A stretch of DNA of 64,000 nucleotides. It comes from Tessaracoccus sp. OS52 (GTDB lineage Bacteria > Actinomycetota > Actinomycetes > Propionibacteriales > Propionibacteriaceae). The notes under the pieces were generated by a model. It did not search any database. It was not told the origin of the DNA and saw nothing but the letters and a program-made list of their open reading frames with translations. The translations under genes and the position numbers were made by a program. The DNA is taken from NCBI RefSeq assembly GCF_020687685.1, contig NZ_JAJEWM010000001.1, positions 372,001 through 436,000 on the forward strand, read 5' to 3'. Of this stretch, positions 7,484 to 17,404 are shown one piece after another; position 1 is the stretch's first letter; every line of letters starts with the position of its first letter.

Positions 7484-8358
7484 GCGACAACATCTCAGTC
7501 TGGGTGGCCGGTGCGCGGCCCAACACCCTGCCCGCCGCACTCGCGCCCGTCCTGGCCGGCGCCGCCGTGCCCGCCCACCTCGGGATCTACGACTGGCCCC
7601 TGGCACTGCTGTGTTTCGTCGTGGCGCTGGGGCTGCAGATCGGCGTCAACTACGCCAACGACTACTCCGACGGTGTGCGGGGCACCGACGACGACCGCGT
7701 CGGGCCGGTCCGGCTGACGGCTTCCGGGCTGGCCAGCCCCGCCGCGGTGAAGCGCGCGGCGTTCATCTGCTTCGGCGTGTCGGCGGTGGCGGGCCTGGCG
7801 GTGGTCGCCATCAGCGGGCACTGGTGGCTGCTGGTCGTCGGTGCCCTGTGCATCCTCGCGGCCTGGTTCTACACCGGCGGGAAGAAGCCCTACGGCTACC
7901 TGGGCCTCGGTGAGGTGTTCGTGTTCGTCTTCTTCGGCCTCGTGGCCGTCGGTGGCACCGCCTACGTGATCGGCGACGGCGTGCCGCCGGCCACCTGGGC
8001 CGCCGCCACCGCGATCGGCGCACTGGCCAGCGCACTGCTGGTGGTCAACAACCTGCGCGACCTCGCCAAGGACCAGGTGGCCGGCAAACTCACGCTCGCC
8101 ACTCGCCTCGGGGACGTCGGGACCCGAAGGTTCTACGTCGCGCTCATCGGGTTGGCCGCGCTCGCCGTGGTGATCTTCGCCGCGCTGACGACGTGGGCGG
8201 CGCTGATCGCGCTGCTGGCCTTCGGGATGGCGCTGCGACCCGTGCAGCGCATGCTCTCCGGCGCCACCGGCACCGCACTGATCCCGCTGCTGCGCGGCAC
8301 GAGCATGACCGAACTCGGCGTCGGACTGGGGCTGCTCGTCGGAACGTTCGTGGGCTGA
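7480..8358 (+). CDS. menA: 1,4-Dihydroxy-2-naphthoate polyprenyltransferase
   Basis: UbiA-superfamily integral membrane enzyme that attaches the polyprenyl chain to 1,4-dihydroxy-2-naphthoate. The 292-residue sequence is hydrophobic throughout, with about eight or nine helices. It has both aspartate-rich diphosphate-binding motifs: NYANDYSDGVRGTDDDR near residue 55 and NNLRDLAKDQVAGK near residue 190. The N-terminal WVAGARPNTLPAA is typical of MenA. The start ATG overlaps the menE stop (ATGA) and only two bases separate it from menC. The prenyl donor is probably made by the polyprenyl synthase encoded after nuoN. Confidence 0.94.
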   Translation: MSDNISVWVAGARPNTLPAALAPVLAGAAVPAHLGIYDWPLALLCFVVALGLQIGVNYANDYSDGVRGTDDDRVGPVRLTASGLASPAAVKRAAFICFGVSAVAGLAVVAISGHWWLLVVGALCILAAWFYTGGKKPYGYLGLGEVFVFVFFGLVAVGGTAYVIGDGVPPATWAAATAIGALASALLVVNNLRDLAKDQVAGKLTLATRLGDVGTRRFYVALIGLAALAVVIFAALTTWAALIALLAFGMALRPVQRMLSGATGTALIPLLRGTSMTELGVGLGLLVGTFVG

Positions 8359-8360
8359 CC

Positions 8361-9329
8361 ATGCGCAGCTTCGTCTACGACATCGCGCTCAGCACTCGCT
8401 TCCGCGGCATCGAGCGGCGGCAGGGGATGCTGTTCGAGGGTCCCGCGGGCTGGGCCGAATGGAGCCCCTTCCCCGAGTACGACGACGGCATCGCGGCGCG
8501 CTGGCTGGAGGCCAGCCTGGAGGCTGCCACACACGGCTTTCCAGCCCCGGTCCGGAACCGGGTGCCCGTCAATGCCATCGTCCCCGCCGTCGCTCCAGAC
8601 CTGGCCGCGCGGCGCGTGCTGGAGTCCGGCTGCCGCACCGCGAAGGTGAAGGTGGCGCAGTCCGGCGAGGGCCTCGACCACGACGTCGCCCGCGTGGCTG
8701 CGGTCCGGGACGCCCTCGGACCCGACGGGCTGATCCGCGTCGACGCCAACGCCGCCTGGGGCGTCGAGGAGGCGCTGGACGCACTGCGGGAACTCGCCCA
8801 GTTCGGGCTGGAGTACGCCGAACAGCCATGCCGCGACGTCGCGGAGCTCCGAGAACTCCGAAGCCGGCTCGACGCCGCCGGAATCGCGGTGCCCATCGCC
8901 GCCGACGAGTCCATCCGCCAGGCGGCCGACCCCCTCGCCGTCCGCGACATCGCCGACGTCGCGATCCTCAAGGTGCAGCCGCTCGGCGGGGTCCGGGCGT
9001 CCCTGCGGCTGGCGGAACAGCTGGCCCTGCCCGCCGTGGTCTCAAGTGCCCTGGAGACCTCCGTCGGGCTCCGCGCGGGGGTCGCACTCGCTGCTGCGCT
9101 GCCGTCGTTGCCGTACGCCTGCGGGCTGGAGACCGCGTCGCTGCTCACCGACGACGTCGTCACGGCCCCGCTACGCGCCGACGGCGGCGAGCTGCCGGTA
9201 GGCGAGATCGAGGTTTCAGAGGAGGCGCTCGAGCGCGTCGCTGCCGGTCCCGAGGTGACCCGCTGGTGGCGGGAGCGGCTGCAGCGCGCGGGCGAACTGC
9301 TGAGCGGTCCCGGAGAGGAGACAGTGTGA
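8361..9329 (+). CDS. menC: o-Succinylbenzoate synthase
   Basis: Enolase-superfamily dehydratase that turns SHCHC into o-succinylbenzoate. The 322-residue protein has the N-terminal capping region and the barrel motifs of MenC: the KVKV lysine pair (about residue 95), the metal ligands in RVDANAAW and in ADES, and the general-base Lys in ILKVQPLGG. The ATG lies two bases after the menA stop. Its own stop is overlapped by the menD GTG (GTGA). Closely related enolase-superfamily members include N-acylamino acid racemases, but the position between menA and menD makes MenC clear. Confidence 0.93.
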   Translation: MRSFVYDIALSTRFRGIERRQGMLFEGPAGWAEWSPFPEYDDGIAARWLEASLEAATHGFPAPVRNRVPVNAIVPAVAPDLAARRVLESGCRTAKVKVAQSGEGLDHDVARVAAVRDALGPDGLIRVDANAAWGVEEALDALRELAQFGLEYAEQPCRDVAELRELRSRLDAAGIAVPIAADESIRQAADPLAVRDIADVAILKVQPLGGVRASLRLAEQLALPAVVSSALETSVGLRAGVALAAALPSLPYACGLETASLLTDDVVTAPLRADGGELPVGEIEVSEEALERVAAGPEVTRWWRERLQRAGELLSGPGEETV

Positions 9330-10897
9330 ACTCGCCATTGCTGGGCGCGGTGATCGTCGAGGCGCTGGCCGCCTGCGGGGTGAGCGACGTCGTGCTCGCT
9401 CCCGGCTCCCGCAACGCCCCCTTGTCGCTCGCGCTGCACGCCGCCGACGGTGCGGGCAAGATCCGCCTGCACGTGCGGGTCGACGAGCGGGTCGCCGGCT
9501 TCACCGCGCTGGGACTGGCGAAGGGCTCGGGCCGTGCGGTCGCCGTCGTCACCACCTCCGGGACTGCGGTCGCCAACCTCGCCCCCGCCGTCATGGAGGC
9601 CCGGGCCTCGGGGGTGCCGCTGGTCGTGGTGACCGCCGACCGGCCGGCCGAGGCCGTCGGCACCGGCGCCAACCAGACCACTGACCAGGTGGGCGTCTTC
9701 GGGCCCTCGGTGCTCGGCCTGGTACGGGTGTCGGCAGCGTCCGGCACCGTCCAGGCGTGGACCGCTGCGGTCCAGCGGGCGCACGTGTTGGCCTCGGGCC
9801 TGCGCACGCGTCGGCCGGGTCCGGTGCATCTCAATGCGGAGTTCCCGATGCCGCTGGTCGGGCCGGTGCCGACGGTGCCGGTGCGGGTCGCGGAGGTGGC
9901 GGAGAGCGTCGGGGCGTCGGTGACCGAACTCGATGACAGGGCAACGATCGTGCTGGTGGGGGACGCGACGCCCGCTGGGGGCACGGAGGCGCGGGCGGCT
10001 GCGGAACTGGCGGGAGCGCCGCTGTTCGCGGAGCCCTCCAGCAACGCCCGCACCGGACCCAACGCCGTGGCGAGGTACCGGCTGCTGCTGGACTCGCCCG
10101 TGGCCGACCGCATCGAACGCGTGCTCTGCTTCGGGCACCCCACCCTTTCGCGCGCCGTGACCCGGCTGCTCTCGCGCGACGACCTCGAACTGGTCGTCGT
10201 GACCGACCGCGCCGACTGGACCGACCTCGGCTCCCGCGCCGCGGTCATCGCCGACCGCGTGCTGATCACCGGACAACCGGAGGGCTGGCTCGATGACTGG
10301 CTCGCCGCCGACGCCGCCCTCGGAACGCCGGACCGCAAGGAACTGGACGGTCCCGCCGTCGCAGCCGCAGTGGTGGCCAGCGTGGCTGCGGGCGACAACC
10401 TCTTCCTCGGTTCCAGCCAGTCCATCCGCGACGCCGACCTCGCGCCCATCGCCTCCGGCCGGGCGGCCACTTGGGCCAACCGCGGACTTTCCGGGATCGA
10501 CGGCACCGTGGCCACCGCCACCGGCGTCGCGCTTGCGACTGGACGGCCCACCACCGTCCTGCTCGGCGACCTGACCCTCCAGCACGACCTCGGCGCCCTC
10601 GTCGCTCCCACACTGGAGCCGGTTGCCGACCTGCGGGTGGTGGTGGCCGACGACGACGGCGGCGCCATCTTCCACACCCTCGAGCAGGGGGCTGCTGAGT
10701 ACGCCGACGCCTTCGAGCGGGTCTTCGGGACCCCGCAGGGAACCGACCTCGCCGCCGTCGGAGCCGCCCTCGGCTGGGACACCACCACGGTGACCACGCC
10801 GGAGGAACTGGCCGCCGCACTGGCCGGGCCGGTGACCGGCCGCCAGCTGGTTGTGGCCAGGATCTCCCGCTTCGGGCGCAGGCAGCCCGGGGTCTGA
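9326..10897 (+). CDS. menD: SEPHCHC synthase
   Basis: Thiamine-diphosphate enzyme that condenses isochorismate with 2-oxoglutarate-derived succinic semialdehyde, the first committed step of menaquinone synthesis. The 523-residue protein shows [13 protein letters not shown] near the N-terminus, [16 protein letters not shown] with the TPP-activating Glu, [17 protein letters not shown], and the C-terminal [13 protein letters not shown]. The GTG start overlaps menC and gives the expected N-terminus. It is the last gene of the men group and is followed by a long inverted repeat. Its isochorismate would come from MenF at 21.5-22.8 kb. Confidence 0.94.
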   Translation: MNSPLLGAVIVEALAACGVSDVVLAPGSRNAPLSLALHAADGAGKIRLHVRVDERVAGFTALGLAKGSGRAVAVVTTSGTAVANLAPAVMEARASGVPLVVVTADRPAEAVGTGANQTTDQVGVFGPSVLGLVRVSAASGTVQAWTAAVQRAHVLASGLRTRRPGPVHLNAEFPMPLVGPVPTVPVRVAEVAESVGASVTELDDRATIVLVGDATPAGGTEARAAAELAGAPLFAEPSSNARTGPNAVARYRLLLDSPVADRIERVLCFGHPTLSRAVTRLLSRDDLELVVVTDRADWTDLGSRAAVIADRVLITGQPEGWLDDWLAADAALGTPDRKELDGPAVAAAVVASVAAGDNLFLGSSQSIRDADLAPIASGRAATWANRGLSGIDGTVATATGVALATGRPTTVLLGDLTLQHDLGALVAPTLEPVADLRVVVADDDGGAIFHTLEQGAAEYADAFERVFGTPQGTDLAAVGAALGWDTTTVTTPEELAAALAGPVTGRQLVVARISRFGRRQPGV

Positions 10898-10910
10898 TCC
10901 AGCCCACCTT

Positions 10911-10960
10911 CTTGGGTGTGGCCGCAACGACGCATGACCGTCCTTCCGGCCACACCCAAG
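10911..10960. terminator. Perfect 14-bp inverted repeat between menD and pntA
   Basis: CTTGGGTGTGGCCG at 10911-10924 is repeated in perfect inverse at 10947-10960, with a 22-base loop. There is no T-run after it. It lies 14 bases beyond the menD stop and 75 bases before pntA. It may be a transcript-end hairpin for the men operon or a protein-binding site acting on pntA. Confidence 0.5.
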
Positions 10961-11021
10961 CGGCGGGGCCCGGGGTGATCCTGAGACCGACCCCGCGGCG
11001 TCCGCGCACCGTCCGATTGAC

Positions 11022-11027
11022 TAGGGT
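11022..11027 (+). promoter_or_regulatory. Leaderless -10 element for pntA
   Basis: TAGGGT 7 bases before the ATG at 11035. No Shine-Dalgarno is present between them. Confidence 0.5.
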
Positions 11028-11034
11028 GTACGGC

Positions 11035-12573
11035 ATGGACATAGGCGTACCGAATGAGGCGGGCCAGGGCGAAAGACGCGTGGCCGCCACCCCCCGGACA
11101 GTGCAGGCTCTCCTCACCCTCGGTTACCGGGTGGTCGTGGAGGAAGGGGCGGGGGAGCGGGCGGCCTTCGCCGACGAGGCCTACCGCGAGGCGGGGGCCC
11201 ACATCGGCGACGAGGTCAGCGCCTGGGGCGCCGACATCGTTCTCGCGTTCCACCCGCCGACGCAGCAACAGCTCTCGCTGATGCACGCCGGCGCCGTGCT
11301 CGTCGCGTTCCTCGCCCCCCGCCAGTACCCGGCGCTCACCGAGGCGCTCGCGGCCCAGGGCGTCACCGCGCTCAGCATGGACATGGTCCCGCGCACCTCG
11401 CGTGCGCAGTCCATGGACGCCCTCAGCGCAATGGCCAACATCTCCGGCTACCGCGCCGTCGTCGAGGCGGCCCACGTCTTCGGCCGGTTCTTCACCGGGC
11501 AGGTGACCGCAGCGGGGAAGGTGCCACCGGCGAAGGTCCTCGTTGCCGGGACCGGTGTCGCCGGCCTCGCAGCCATCGGCGCCGCCAATTCCATGGGCGC
11601 GGTCGTCCGGGCCACCGACGTCCGGCCCGAGACCGCCGAGCAGGTGGAGTCCATGGGCGCCACCTTCCTCCACGTCCCCGCCGACGACCAGGGCGTCAGC
11701 ACCGACGGCTACGCCCGCGAAGTGGGCGCCGACTACGCCGCCCGCGCGGCCCAGCTGTACGCCGACCAGGCCGCCGACGTCGACATCATCATCACCACCG
11801 CTGCCATCCCCGGGCGCCCGTCGCCCCGGCTGATCACCGCCGAGATGGTGGCCAGCATGCGCAACGGCTCGGTGATCGTGGACCTCGCCGCCGCAGGTGG
11901 CGGCAACTGCGAACTCACCCGGCCGGGCGAGTCCTGGGTCACCGACAACGGGGTGACCATCATCGGATGGACAGATCTGGCCAGCCGCCTGCCCGGGCAG
12001 GCGTCCCAGCTCTACGGCACCAACCTCGTGAACGTGCTCACGCTCATGACGCCCGGCAAGGACGGCCAGCTCGTCATCGACTTCGACGACGACATCGTGC
12101 GCACCATGACCACGGTTCTCGACGGTGAGGTCACCTTCCCGCCGCCGCCCATCCAGGTCTCCGCCGCGCCCGCGCCCGCGGCGGTCGTGGAGGCTCCCGC
12201 CGTGGTGGCCAAGCCGAAGCCGAAACGACCCTGGTGGCACCAGGTGGTGGCCATGGGGGTGGGGTCGGTCGCCCTGATCGCGGCCCTGACCTTCGCTCCG
12301 GAGGGGTTCGTGGGCCTGTTCGGGATCTTCGTGGTGGCTGTGGTGGTCGGCTACTACGTCGTGTGGAACGTGACCCACGCCCTGCACACCCCTCTGATGA
12401 GCGTCACCAACGCCATCAGCGGCATCATCATCGTCGGCGCCATGACGCAACTCGCCAGCGACCTCTGGGTGGTCAAGATCCTCGCCTTCATCGCTGTGCT
12501 CATCGCATCCATCAACGTGTTCGGCGGCTTCACAGTGACCGCCCGGATGCTCAACATGTTCAGGAAGGGCTGA
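11035..12573 (+). CDS. pntA: NAD(P)+ transhydrogenase subunit alpha, single-chain form
   Basis: Proton-translocating transhydrogenase subunit that binds NAD(H). The 512-residue protein has an AlaDH/PNT-type N-terminal domain ([17 protein letters not shown] at the start), the Rossmann loop [17 protein letters not shown] near residue 168, and [18 protein letters not shown]. An Ala/Pro-rich linker at about residues 365-395 leads to four membrane helices. The PntAA and PntAB parts, split into two proteins in some bacteria, are therefore fused here. The next gene is pntB, 3 bases downstream. With pntB it transfers hydride between NADH and NADP+ using the proton gradient, which fits the respiratory theme of the window. 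Confidence 0.94.
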   Translation: MDIGVPNEAGQGERRVAATPRTVQALLTLGYRVVVEEGAGERAAFADEAYREAGAHIGDEVSAWGADIVLAFHPPTQQQLSLMHAGAVLVAFLAPRQYPALTEALAAQGVTALSMDMVPRTSRAQSMDALSAMANISGYRAVVEAAHVFGRFFTGQVTAAGKVPPAKVLVAGTGVAGLAAIGAANSMGAVVRATDVRPETAEQVESMGATFLHVPADDQGVSTDGYAREVGADYAARAAQLYADQAADVDIIITTAAIPGRPSPRLITAEMVASMRNGSVIVDLAAAGGGNCELTRPGESWVTDNGVTIIGWTDLASRLPGQASQLYGTNLVNVLTLMTPGKDGQLVIDFDDDIVRTMTTVLDGEVTFPPPPIQVSAAPAPAAVVEAPAVVAKPKPKRPWWHQVVAMGVGSVALIAALTFAPEGFVGLFGIFVVAVVVGYYVVWNVTHALHTPLMSVTNAISGIIIVGAMTQLASDLWVVKILAFIAVLIASINVFGGFTVTARMLNMFRKG

Positions 12574-12576
12574 GCC

Positions 12577-13995
12577 GTGCTGAGCAACTTCATCGACGCC
12601 ACCTACATCGCCTCCGGGTTGATGTTCATCCTCGCCCTCGCGGGCCTGAGCAAACACGAGACCGCACGACGCGGCAACGTCTACGGGGTGATGGGGATGG
12701 TGTTCGCCCTCGTGGCGACCAACTTCGCCGTCGCCTACACCGACTACCGCAACCATGAACTGCAGCCTGTCTCTGCGGTGCTGCTCTACGTCGCCGTCGC
12801 GATCGGTGGTGCCATCGGCGTCTGGCGGGCCCGCAAGGTCGAGATGACCGGGATGCCCGAACTGATCGCGTTGCTGCACAGCTTCGTGGGTGCGGCGGCC
12901 GTGCTGGTGGGCTTCAACGTCCATCTCGAGAACCCCGAGCCGGACGCGTTCCACGCCATCGAGGTCTACCTCGGCATCTTCATCGGCGCGGTGACCCTCA
13001 CGGGCTCGATCGTCGCCTGGGGGAAGCTGAACGGGCGCCTCAAGTCCAAGCCCCTAGTGCTGCCAGGCCGCCACTGGCTGAACCTGGCCACCATCGTCGC
13101 CATCGCCCTGCTCGGCTGGTGGTACCTCGCAACGAACTCTCTCATCCCCCTGCTGCTGATGACCGTGCTCTCCCTCTGGCTCGGCGTCCACCTGGTGGCC
13201 GCCATCGGCGGTGCCGACATGCCCGTGGTCATCTCGATGCTGAACTCCTACTCCGGCTGGGCGGCCGCGTTCAGCGGCTTCATGCTCGACATGAGCGTGC
13301 TGGTGATCACCGGTGCCCTCGTCGGTGCCTCCGGCGCGATCCTGTCTTACATCATGTGCCGGGCCATGAACCGGTCCTTCATCTCGGTCATCCTCGGCGG
13401 CTTCGGCGACGACACCACTGCGGCCGTCGCCAGTGACCTGGGGGAGTACCGCGAAGCCTCCACCGCCGACGTCGCCGAACTGCTCGCCGACGCGCGCAGC
13501 GTCGTCATCGTCCCCGGCTACGGCATGGCCGTGGCGCAGGCGCAGTACCCGGTGGCCGACCTCGTCACGCACCTGCAGCACCGTGGCGTCGAAGTCCGCT
13601 TCGGCATCCACCCCGTCGCCGGCAGGCTGCCGGGGCACATGAACGTCCTGCTCGCCGAGGCCCACGTTCCGTACGACATCGTCCTCGAGATGGACGAGAT
13701 CAACGACGACCTCGCCGCCACCGACGTGGTGCTCGTCATCGGCGCCAACGACACCGTCAACCCCGCCGCCGAGGAGCCGGGGTCCCCGATCTCAGGGATG
13801 CCGGTGCTGAGGGTGTGGGAGGCCCGGACCGTCGTGGTGTTCAAGCGGTCCATGAGCGCCGGCTACGCAGGCGTCCAGAATCCGCTGTTCTTCCGGGACA
13901 ACACCCTGATGTGCTTCGGCGACGCCAAGTCCTCGACGCAGGCGATCGTTGCTGCCCTGCCCGCAGGAGAGGGACAGCCCGCCCTGACGCGCTGA
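12577..13995 (+). CDS. pntB: NAD(P)+ transhydrogenase subunit beta
   Basis: NADP(H)-binding and main membrane subunit of transhydrogenase, 472 residues. About eight or nine helices fill residues 1-270 (for example [18 protein letters not shown] and [17 protein letters not shown]). The soluble NADP domain follows, with [50 protein letters not shown] and [16 protein letters not shown]. The start is a GTG three bases after the pntA stop. The partner pntA lies directly upstream and both are presumably on one transcript. Confidence 0.95.
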   Translation: MLSNFIDATYIASGLMFILALAGLSKHETARRGNVYGVMGMVFALVATNFAVAYTDYRNHELQPVSAVLLYVAVAIGGAIGVWRARKVEMTGMPELIALLHSFVGAAAVLVGFNVHLENPEPDAFHAIEVYLGIFIGAVTLTGSIVAWGKLNGRLKSKPLVLPGRHWLNLATIVAIALLGWWYLATNSLIPLLLMTVLSLWLGVHLVAAIGGADMPVVISMLNSYSGWAAAFSGFMLDMSVLVITGALVGASGAILSYIMCRAMNRSFISVILGGFGDDTTAAVASDLGEYREASTADVAELLADARSVVIVPGYGMAVAQAQYPVADLVTHLQHRGVEVRFGIHPVAGRLPGHMNVLLAEAHVPYDIVLEMDEINDDLAATDVVLVIGANDTVNPAAEEPGSPISGMPVLRVWEARTVVVFKRSMSAGYAGVQNPLFFRDNTLMCFGDAKSSTQAIVAALPAGEGQPALTR

Positions 13996-14027
13996 CCGCG
14001 ACTCCGGTGGGGGCACCGCCGGAGCAC

Positions 14028-14033
14028 TATCGT
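14028..14033 (+). promoter_or_regulatory. Leaderless -10 element for the TspO-like gene
   Basis: TATCGT 6 bases before the ATG at 14040. Confidence 0.42.
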
Positions 14034-14039
14034 CGGGTC

Positions 14040-14837
14040 ATGGACCGAGATCTGCAGCGCCGCCTGTTCGTCACCGCCTGCGTCGTCTTCAACGCCGTCG
14101 GAGTGCTGTTCGGGACCGGGGTGATCGGCCAGCGGGTGGAGGATTCCGCCGGCGGGGCCCTCTCCTCGGAGGCCACGCTGCTGGCCCCGGACGGCCCGGC
14201 GTTCTCCATCTGGAGCGTCATCTACCTGGGACTCATCGCGTACGTGGTGTGGCAGTGGCTCCCGCGCAACGCGAGGTCGGAGCGCGAGCGCGCCATCGGG
14301 TGGCTGGCTGGTCTCAGCCTGGTGCTAAACGCGTCGTGGCTGCTCGTGACGCAGGCTGACCTGATCTGGCTGAGCGTGGTGGTGATCCTCGCGCTGGCCG
14401 TGGTGCTCGGGTTCCTGGTGCGCAACCTCCAAACGCACCCCGACGACACCTGGCCCGCCCGGATCATCGTCGACGGCACCCATGGAATGCACCTGGGCTG
14501 GGTCACGGCGGCATCCACCGCCAACATCGCCGCGGCCGGCACGGCTTCGGGCTGGGACCTCGGTCAGTGGGCGCCGGTGGTGGCGATCATCGTAATCATC
14601 GTGGCTGCGGGACTCCACGCGGTCTACCAGGTCGCCTTCGGTCCCAGGATCGCGGTCGCGCTGGCCATGGCGTGGGCCTTCTCGTGGATCGCCATCGGCA
14701 GGAGCGCAGGCGAGCCGTTGTCGACGCCGGTGGCGGTGGCCGGCGTCATCGCCGCCGTCGTGGTTCTTGTCACCTGGCTGGGGCTCACGCTCCGGGCACG
14801 GCGCGGGCTGCCCATCCCTACCGGCACCACCGCTTGA
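14040..14837 (+). CDS. TspO/MBR-like (tryptophan-rich sensory protein family) membrane protein
   Basis: A 265-residue integral membrane protein with about seven hydrophobic segments. The region APDGPAFSIWSVIYLGLIAYVVWQW (residues about 49-73, cited by its ends only) matches the conserved PxxxFxxxW..YxxxA core of actinobacterial proteins annotated as tryptophan-rich sensory proteins. It is longer than classical TspO (about 160 residues, five helices), so the relationship may be distant. It probably sits in the cytoplasmic membrane; ligand and role are unknown. It follows pntB by 44 bases but appears to have its own promoter. A GC-rich hairpin begins at the base after its stop. Confidence 0.68.
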   Translation: MDRDLQRRLFVTACVVFNAVGVLFGTGVIGQRVEDSAGGALSSEATLLAPDGPAFSIWSVIYLGLIAYVVWQWLPRNARSERERAIGWLAGLSLVLNASWLLVTQADLIWLSVVVILALAVVLGFLVRNLQTHPDDTWPARIIVDGTHGMHLGWVTAASTANIAAAGTASGWDLGQWAPVVAIIVIIVAAGLHAVYQVAFGPRIAVALAMAWAFSWIAIGRSAGEPLSTPVAVAGVIAAVVVLVTWLGLTLRARRGLPIPTGTTA

Positions 14838-14853
14838 CCCGTCCCCGGACGGG
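14838..14853 (+). terminator. Short GC-rich hairpin after the TspO-like gene
   Basis: CCCGTCC and GGACGGG arms directly after the TGA stop, in the convergent gap to the RecB-like nuclease gene. There is no strong T-run. The minimal loop suggests that about six pairs form. Confidence 0.4.
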
Positions 14854-14909
14854 CGAGTTCTCATCAATGACGATGGAGACCCGGACGGCGACCGACGTCC
14901 GTGCCGCGA

Positions 14910-16610
14910 CTAACGCGAGTCGAGGCCGCTCAGCCATTCGCGGACGGCCCAGGTGGCCCTGACGTCGTCCTCGTTGTACTCCAGGACGCGGGTGCGGGCC
15001 GCGGCGCGTTCCTCGTCCCGGGCACCCTTGACCGCTGCCTCGAACCAGGTCTGCGAGTTCAGGCCGCCGGCGTCGTCGTCGCGCCAGTTGAACCCGGCGC
15101 CCTTGCGCGCCACCACCTTCAGGCCCAGGCCATCCACTCCCACGAAGTTGTCCCGGACGTGGCCGAACAGGTCGACGAAGTGGTCCCGGACGAGGTCACA
15201 GGCTGCCTGGATGTCCGGGTGGCCGCTGCGCTCGGCCAACCGGTGCAGGTGGACGGTCTCGTAGTCGCTGTAGTGGAAGACCCTGGTGCCGGGGTGCTCG
15301 GTCAACAAGGCCACCAGCCAGCGGCTGAACCGGGCCGCGATCTCAACCTCCTGGGCGGGGGTGAGGCTCTGGAAGCCGCTGAAGTGCTCATAGTGCTGGT
15401 CCCCGCTGCGGCGGTCGGTCACCAGGACGCCCCAAAGGTAGGTGAGGTCTCCCTCTGCGGTCTCGATGTCCAGGTCCACCTCGATCTCGGAGCGGGGGAC
15501 GTCGATGGGGTCTCCGGAGACCCGCTCCAGCTCGACGCCCGCGGCCAGCATCCGCGCCCGGCGCGCGGCGGTGCGGAGACGCTGCTCGGAGTGGTCCCGG
15601 TGAGCAGTGAGCGGGAGGTATTGGGGCAGGATCGCATCGACGTCGGCCTCGGCCAGTTCCGCGACGGTCCGGATACCGAGGCTCATCAGGGTCTGCAGTT
15701 CGCGCACGTCCAGCGGGGTCTTGGAGATCCGCAGCGAGAGGTCGTCGTCGTCCATCCGTGGCCGGCAGACCTCCCACCAGGCGCACCACTCGCACTCCTT
15801 GACGCGGATCGGGCGCACGATCGGCTCCGGGTCGTCGACGCCGGTGCGCAGCATCGCCTGTTCGGCGACGTGGACGCGGAAGCCATGCTCGTGGTCGTAG
15901 CGTTCCAGCGCCGAGCGCAACCGGTGTCCGGTCGGTGAGGTACGCGAGAAGGTGCGCAGGAAGCGCTGGTCGAGCCGGATCCAGGCCGCCGTCGGCTCGC
16001 TGCCGTCGACGGGAATCCGGTCGGTGCCGACTATCCCCGCCAGCGGGGTGGCCGAGGCGAAGCCGGCGGTCTCCAGCAGCCGCCAGACGTGGGCCAGTTC
16101 CAGCAGCGCCCCCTGCCGGAAGGCCCGGTAGCGCAGGTCCGGCAGCACCTCCAGGGTCCCCAGATCAGCAATCGTGGAGTACCGCAGGTCGGTGCCCCCC
16201 ACCTGCCGCTCGAGCACGCGGTAGTTCTTGACCCGCATCGGCCAGTACCCGGGGCGCCCGTCGGGAGTGTCGTCGCCCCGGACCAGGACGTCCGCGCGAC
16301 CGCTGCGGTGTCCGGCGAGGTCCAGCGGGAGCACACCGCCGATGATGACGCCCACGCCGTCGGACATCGCCTTCAGCGCCGACGCCTCGAGCTCGGTCCA
16401 GTCGCTGGTGCCCAGCACGCGGAGGTCCACGACGTCGTGGCCCAGTTCGAGGATGCGGGCCAGCACCAGGTCGCGCTGGTCCTGGCCGCCCTGGAAGGAC
16501 TCGCGCAGGGAATGGTCCAGCGGCTGCTGCCTGAGGGTCGGGTCGAACGCGTTGAACGTCTTCACCGGGCAGGACCGGGCCGCGTACGCGTCGAGGGTGA
16601 ACTCAGGCAT
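14910..16610 (-). CDS. TM0106-family RecB-like putative nuclease
   Basis: Predicted two-domain nuclease of 566 residues. The N-terminal half resembles RecB/Cas4-type PD-(D/E)XK enzymes (RADVLVRGDD then YWPMRVKNYR). It has one early Cys (ARSCPVK) and a later CEWCAWWEVC cluster, a spacing that suggests an Fe-S cluster like those of AddB and Cas4. The C-terminal half looks like a DEDD/RNase H-type exonuclease, with VDLDIETAEGD, FHYSDYETVHL and YNEDDVRATWAV. The ATG shares its A with the TGA of menG (TGATG), so the two are translationally coupled. The nucleic-acid substrate is unknown, and no CRISPR array is near. Confidence 0.78.
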   Translation of the reverse strand: MPEFTLDAYAARSCPVKTFNAFDPTLRQQPLDHSLRESFQGGQDQRDLVLARILELGHDVVDLRVLGTSDWTELEASALKAMSDGVGVIIGGVLPLDLAGHRSGRADVLVRGDDTPDGRPGYWPMRVKNYRVLERQVGGTDLRYSTIADLGTLEVLPDLRYRAFRQGALLELAHVWRLLETAGFASATPLAGIVGTDRIPVDGSEPTAAWIRLDQRFLRTFSRTSPTGHRLRSALERYDHEHGFRVHVAEQAMLRTGVDDPEPIVRPIRVKECEWCAWWEVCRPRMDDDDLSLRISKTPLDVRELQTLMSLGIRTVAELAEADVDAILPQYLPLTAHRDHSEQRLRTAARRARMLAAGVELERVSGDPIDVPRSEIEVDLDIETAEGDLTYLWGVLVTDRRSGDQHYEHFSGFQSLTPAQEVEIAARFSRWLVALLTEHPGTRVFHYSDYETVHLHRLAERSGHPDIQAACDLVRDHFVDLFGHVRDNFVGVDGLGLKVVARKGAGFNWRDDDAGGLNSQTWFEAAVKGARDEERAAARTRVLEYNEDDVRATWAVREWLSGLDSR

Positions 16611-17305
16611 CAGTACTTCCAGGCGCGGTGCAGTGCGACTATGCCACCCGTCAGGTCGTGCCACTCGACGTCGACCCAGCCGGCCCGGGCCATCAGGTCG
16701 GCCAGCCGCTGCTGGTCCGGCCACGCGATGATGGACTCGGCCAGGTACCCGTAGGCGTCCGGGTTGCTCGACACCTTCGCCACCAACGGGATCAAGCGCA
16801 GTGCGACCTGCTCGTAGAGCATGCGGAAAAGAGGGTTGGTCGGGGTCGAGAACTCGTTGATCACGACCCTGCCCCCGGGCTTGGTGACCCGCAGCAACTC
16901 CGTCAGGGCCTCGTGGGTGTTCTCCACGTTGCGCAGGCCGTAGGAGATGGTCACCGCGTCGAACGACTCGTCGGCGAAGGGCAGCTTCAGGGCATCCCCG
17001 TTGACGAAGTCCAGTTCGGGCCGATGCTGCTTGCCGACCTTCAGCATGCCCATGGACAGGTCCGTGGGGAACACCATCGCGCCCGCCGCCGCGAACGGGG
17101 CCGACGACGTCCCCGTGCCCGCCGCCAGGTCGAGGATGCGCTCACCCGGGCGCGGTGCGACGGCGGCCACCGTCGCGCGTCGCCACCACTTGTGCAAGCC
17201 CATGGTCATGAGCCCGTTGAGCAGGTCGTAGCGCTTGGCAACACCGTCGAACATCGCCGAAACCTCGGCCCGTCGTTTGCCAAGGGTCGCTCGCGTGTGT
17301 TGCAT
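16610..17305 (-). CDS. menG: Demethylmenaquinone methyltransferase
   Basis: SAM-dependent C-methyltransferase (UbiE/MenG) for the last step of menaquinone synthesis. The 231-residue protein carries the family signatures YDLLNGLMTMGLHKWWRR near the N-terminus, the SAM loop ILDLAAGTGTSSAPF, NGDALKLPFADESFDAVTISYGLRNVE, and LLRVTKPGGRVVINEFSTP. A TACGCT hexamer 6 bases before the ATG suggests leaderless transcription. It lies apart from menE-A-C-D and is coupled to a nuclease gene downstream. With no ubiquinone genes visible, menaquinone is the likely substrate class. Confidence 0.94.
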   Translation of the reverse strand: MQHTRATLGKRRAEVSAMFDGVAKRYDLLNGLMTMGLHKWWRRATVAAVAPRPGERILDLAAGTGTSSAPFAAAGAMVFPTDLSMGMLKVGKQHRPELDFVNGDALKLPFADESFDAVTISYGLRNVENTHEALTELLRVTKPGGRVVINEFSTPTNPLFRMLYEQVALRLIPLVAKVSSNPDAYGYLAESIIAWPDQQRLADLMARAGWVDVEWHDLTGGIVALHRAWKY

Positions 17306-17311
17306 CCCCAC

Positions 17312-17317
17312 AGCGTA
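17312..17317 (-). promoter_or_regulatory. Leaderless -10 element for menG
   Basis: TACGCT on the minus strand, 6 bases before the ATG at 17305. Confidence 0.42.
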
Positions 17318-17404
17318 CTCGGACCCAACCCCGTCGACGTCGGGGGTTTGCCGGCAACCGTCGTTGCCGGGCCGGGTTCGTGGCATTTCCTCCGATGGTG
17401 GACA

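Noticed and set aside
9160-12954. A 1264-codon open frame on the minus strand across menD-pntA, with a similar 850-codon one at 8375-10927
   Set aside because: It is antisense to well-recognised men and pnt genes. The low-complexity His/Gly/Arg/Asp-rich translation is typical of a GC-rich antisense shadow frame.
14910-16610. Cas4-like protein
   Set aside because: It shares the nuclease fold and Cys pattern type, but the length, second exonuclease domain and absence of any CRISPR locus point to the TM0106-type family.
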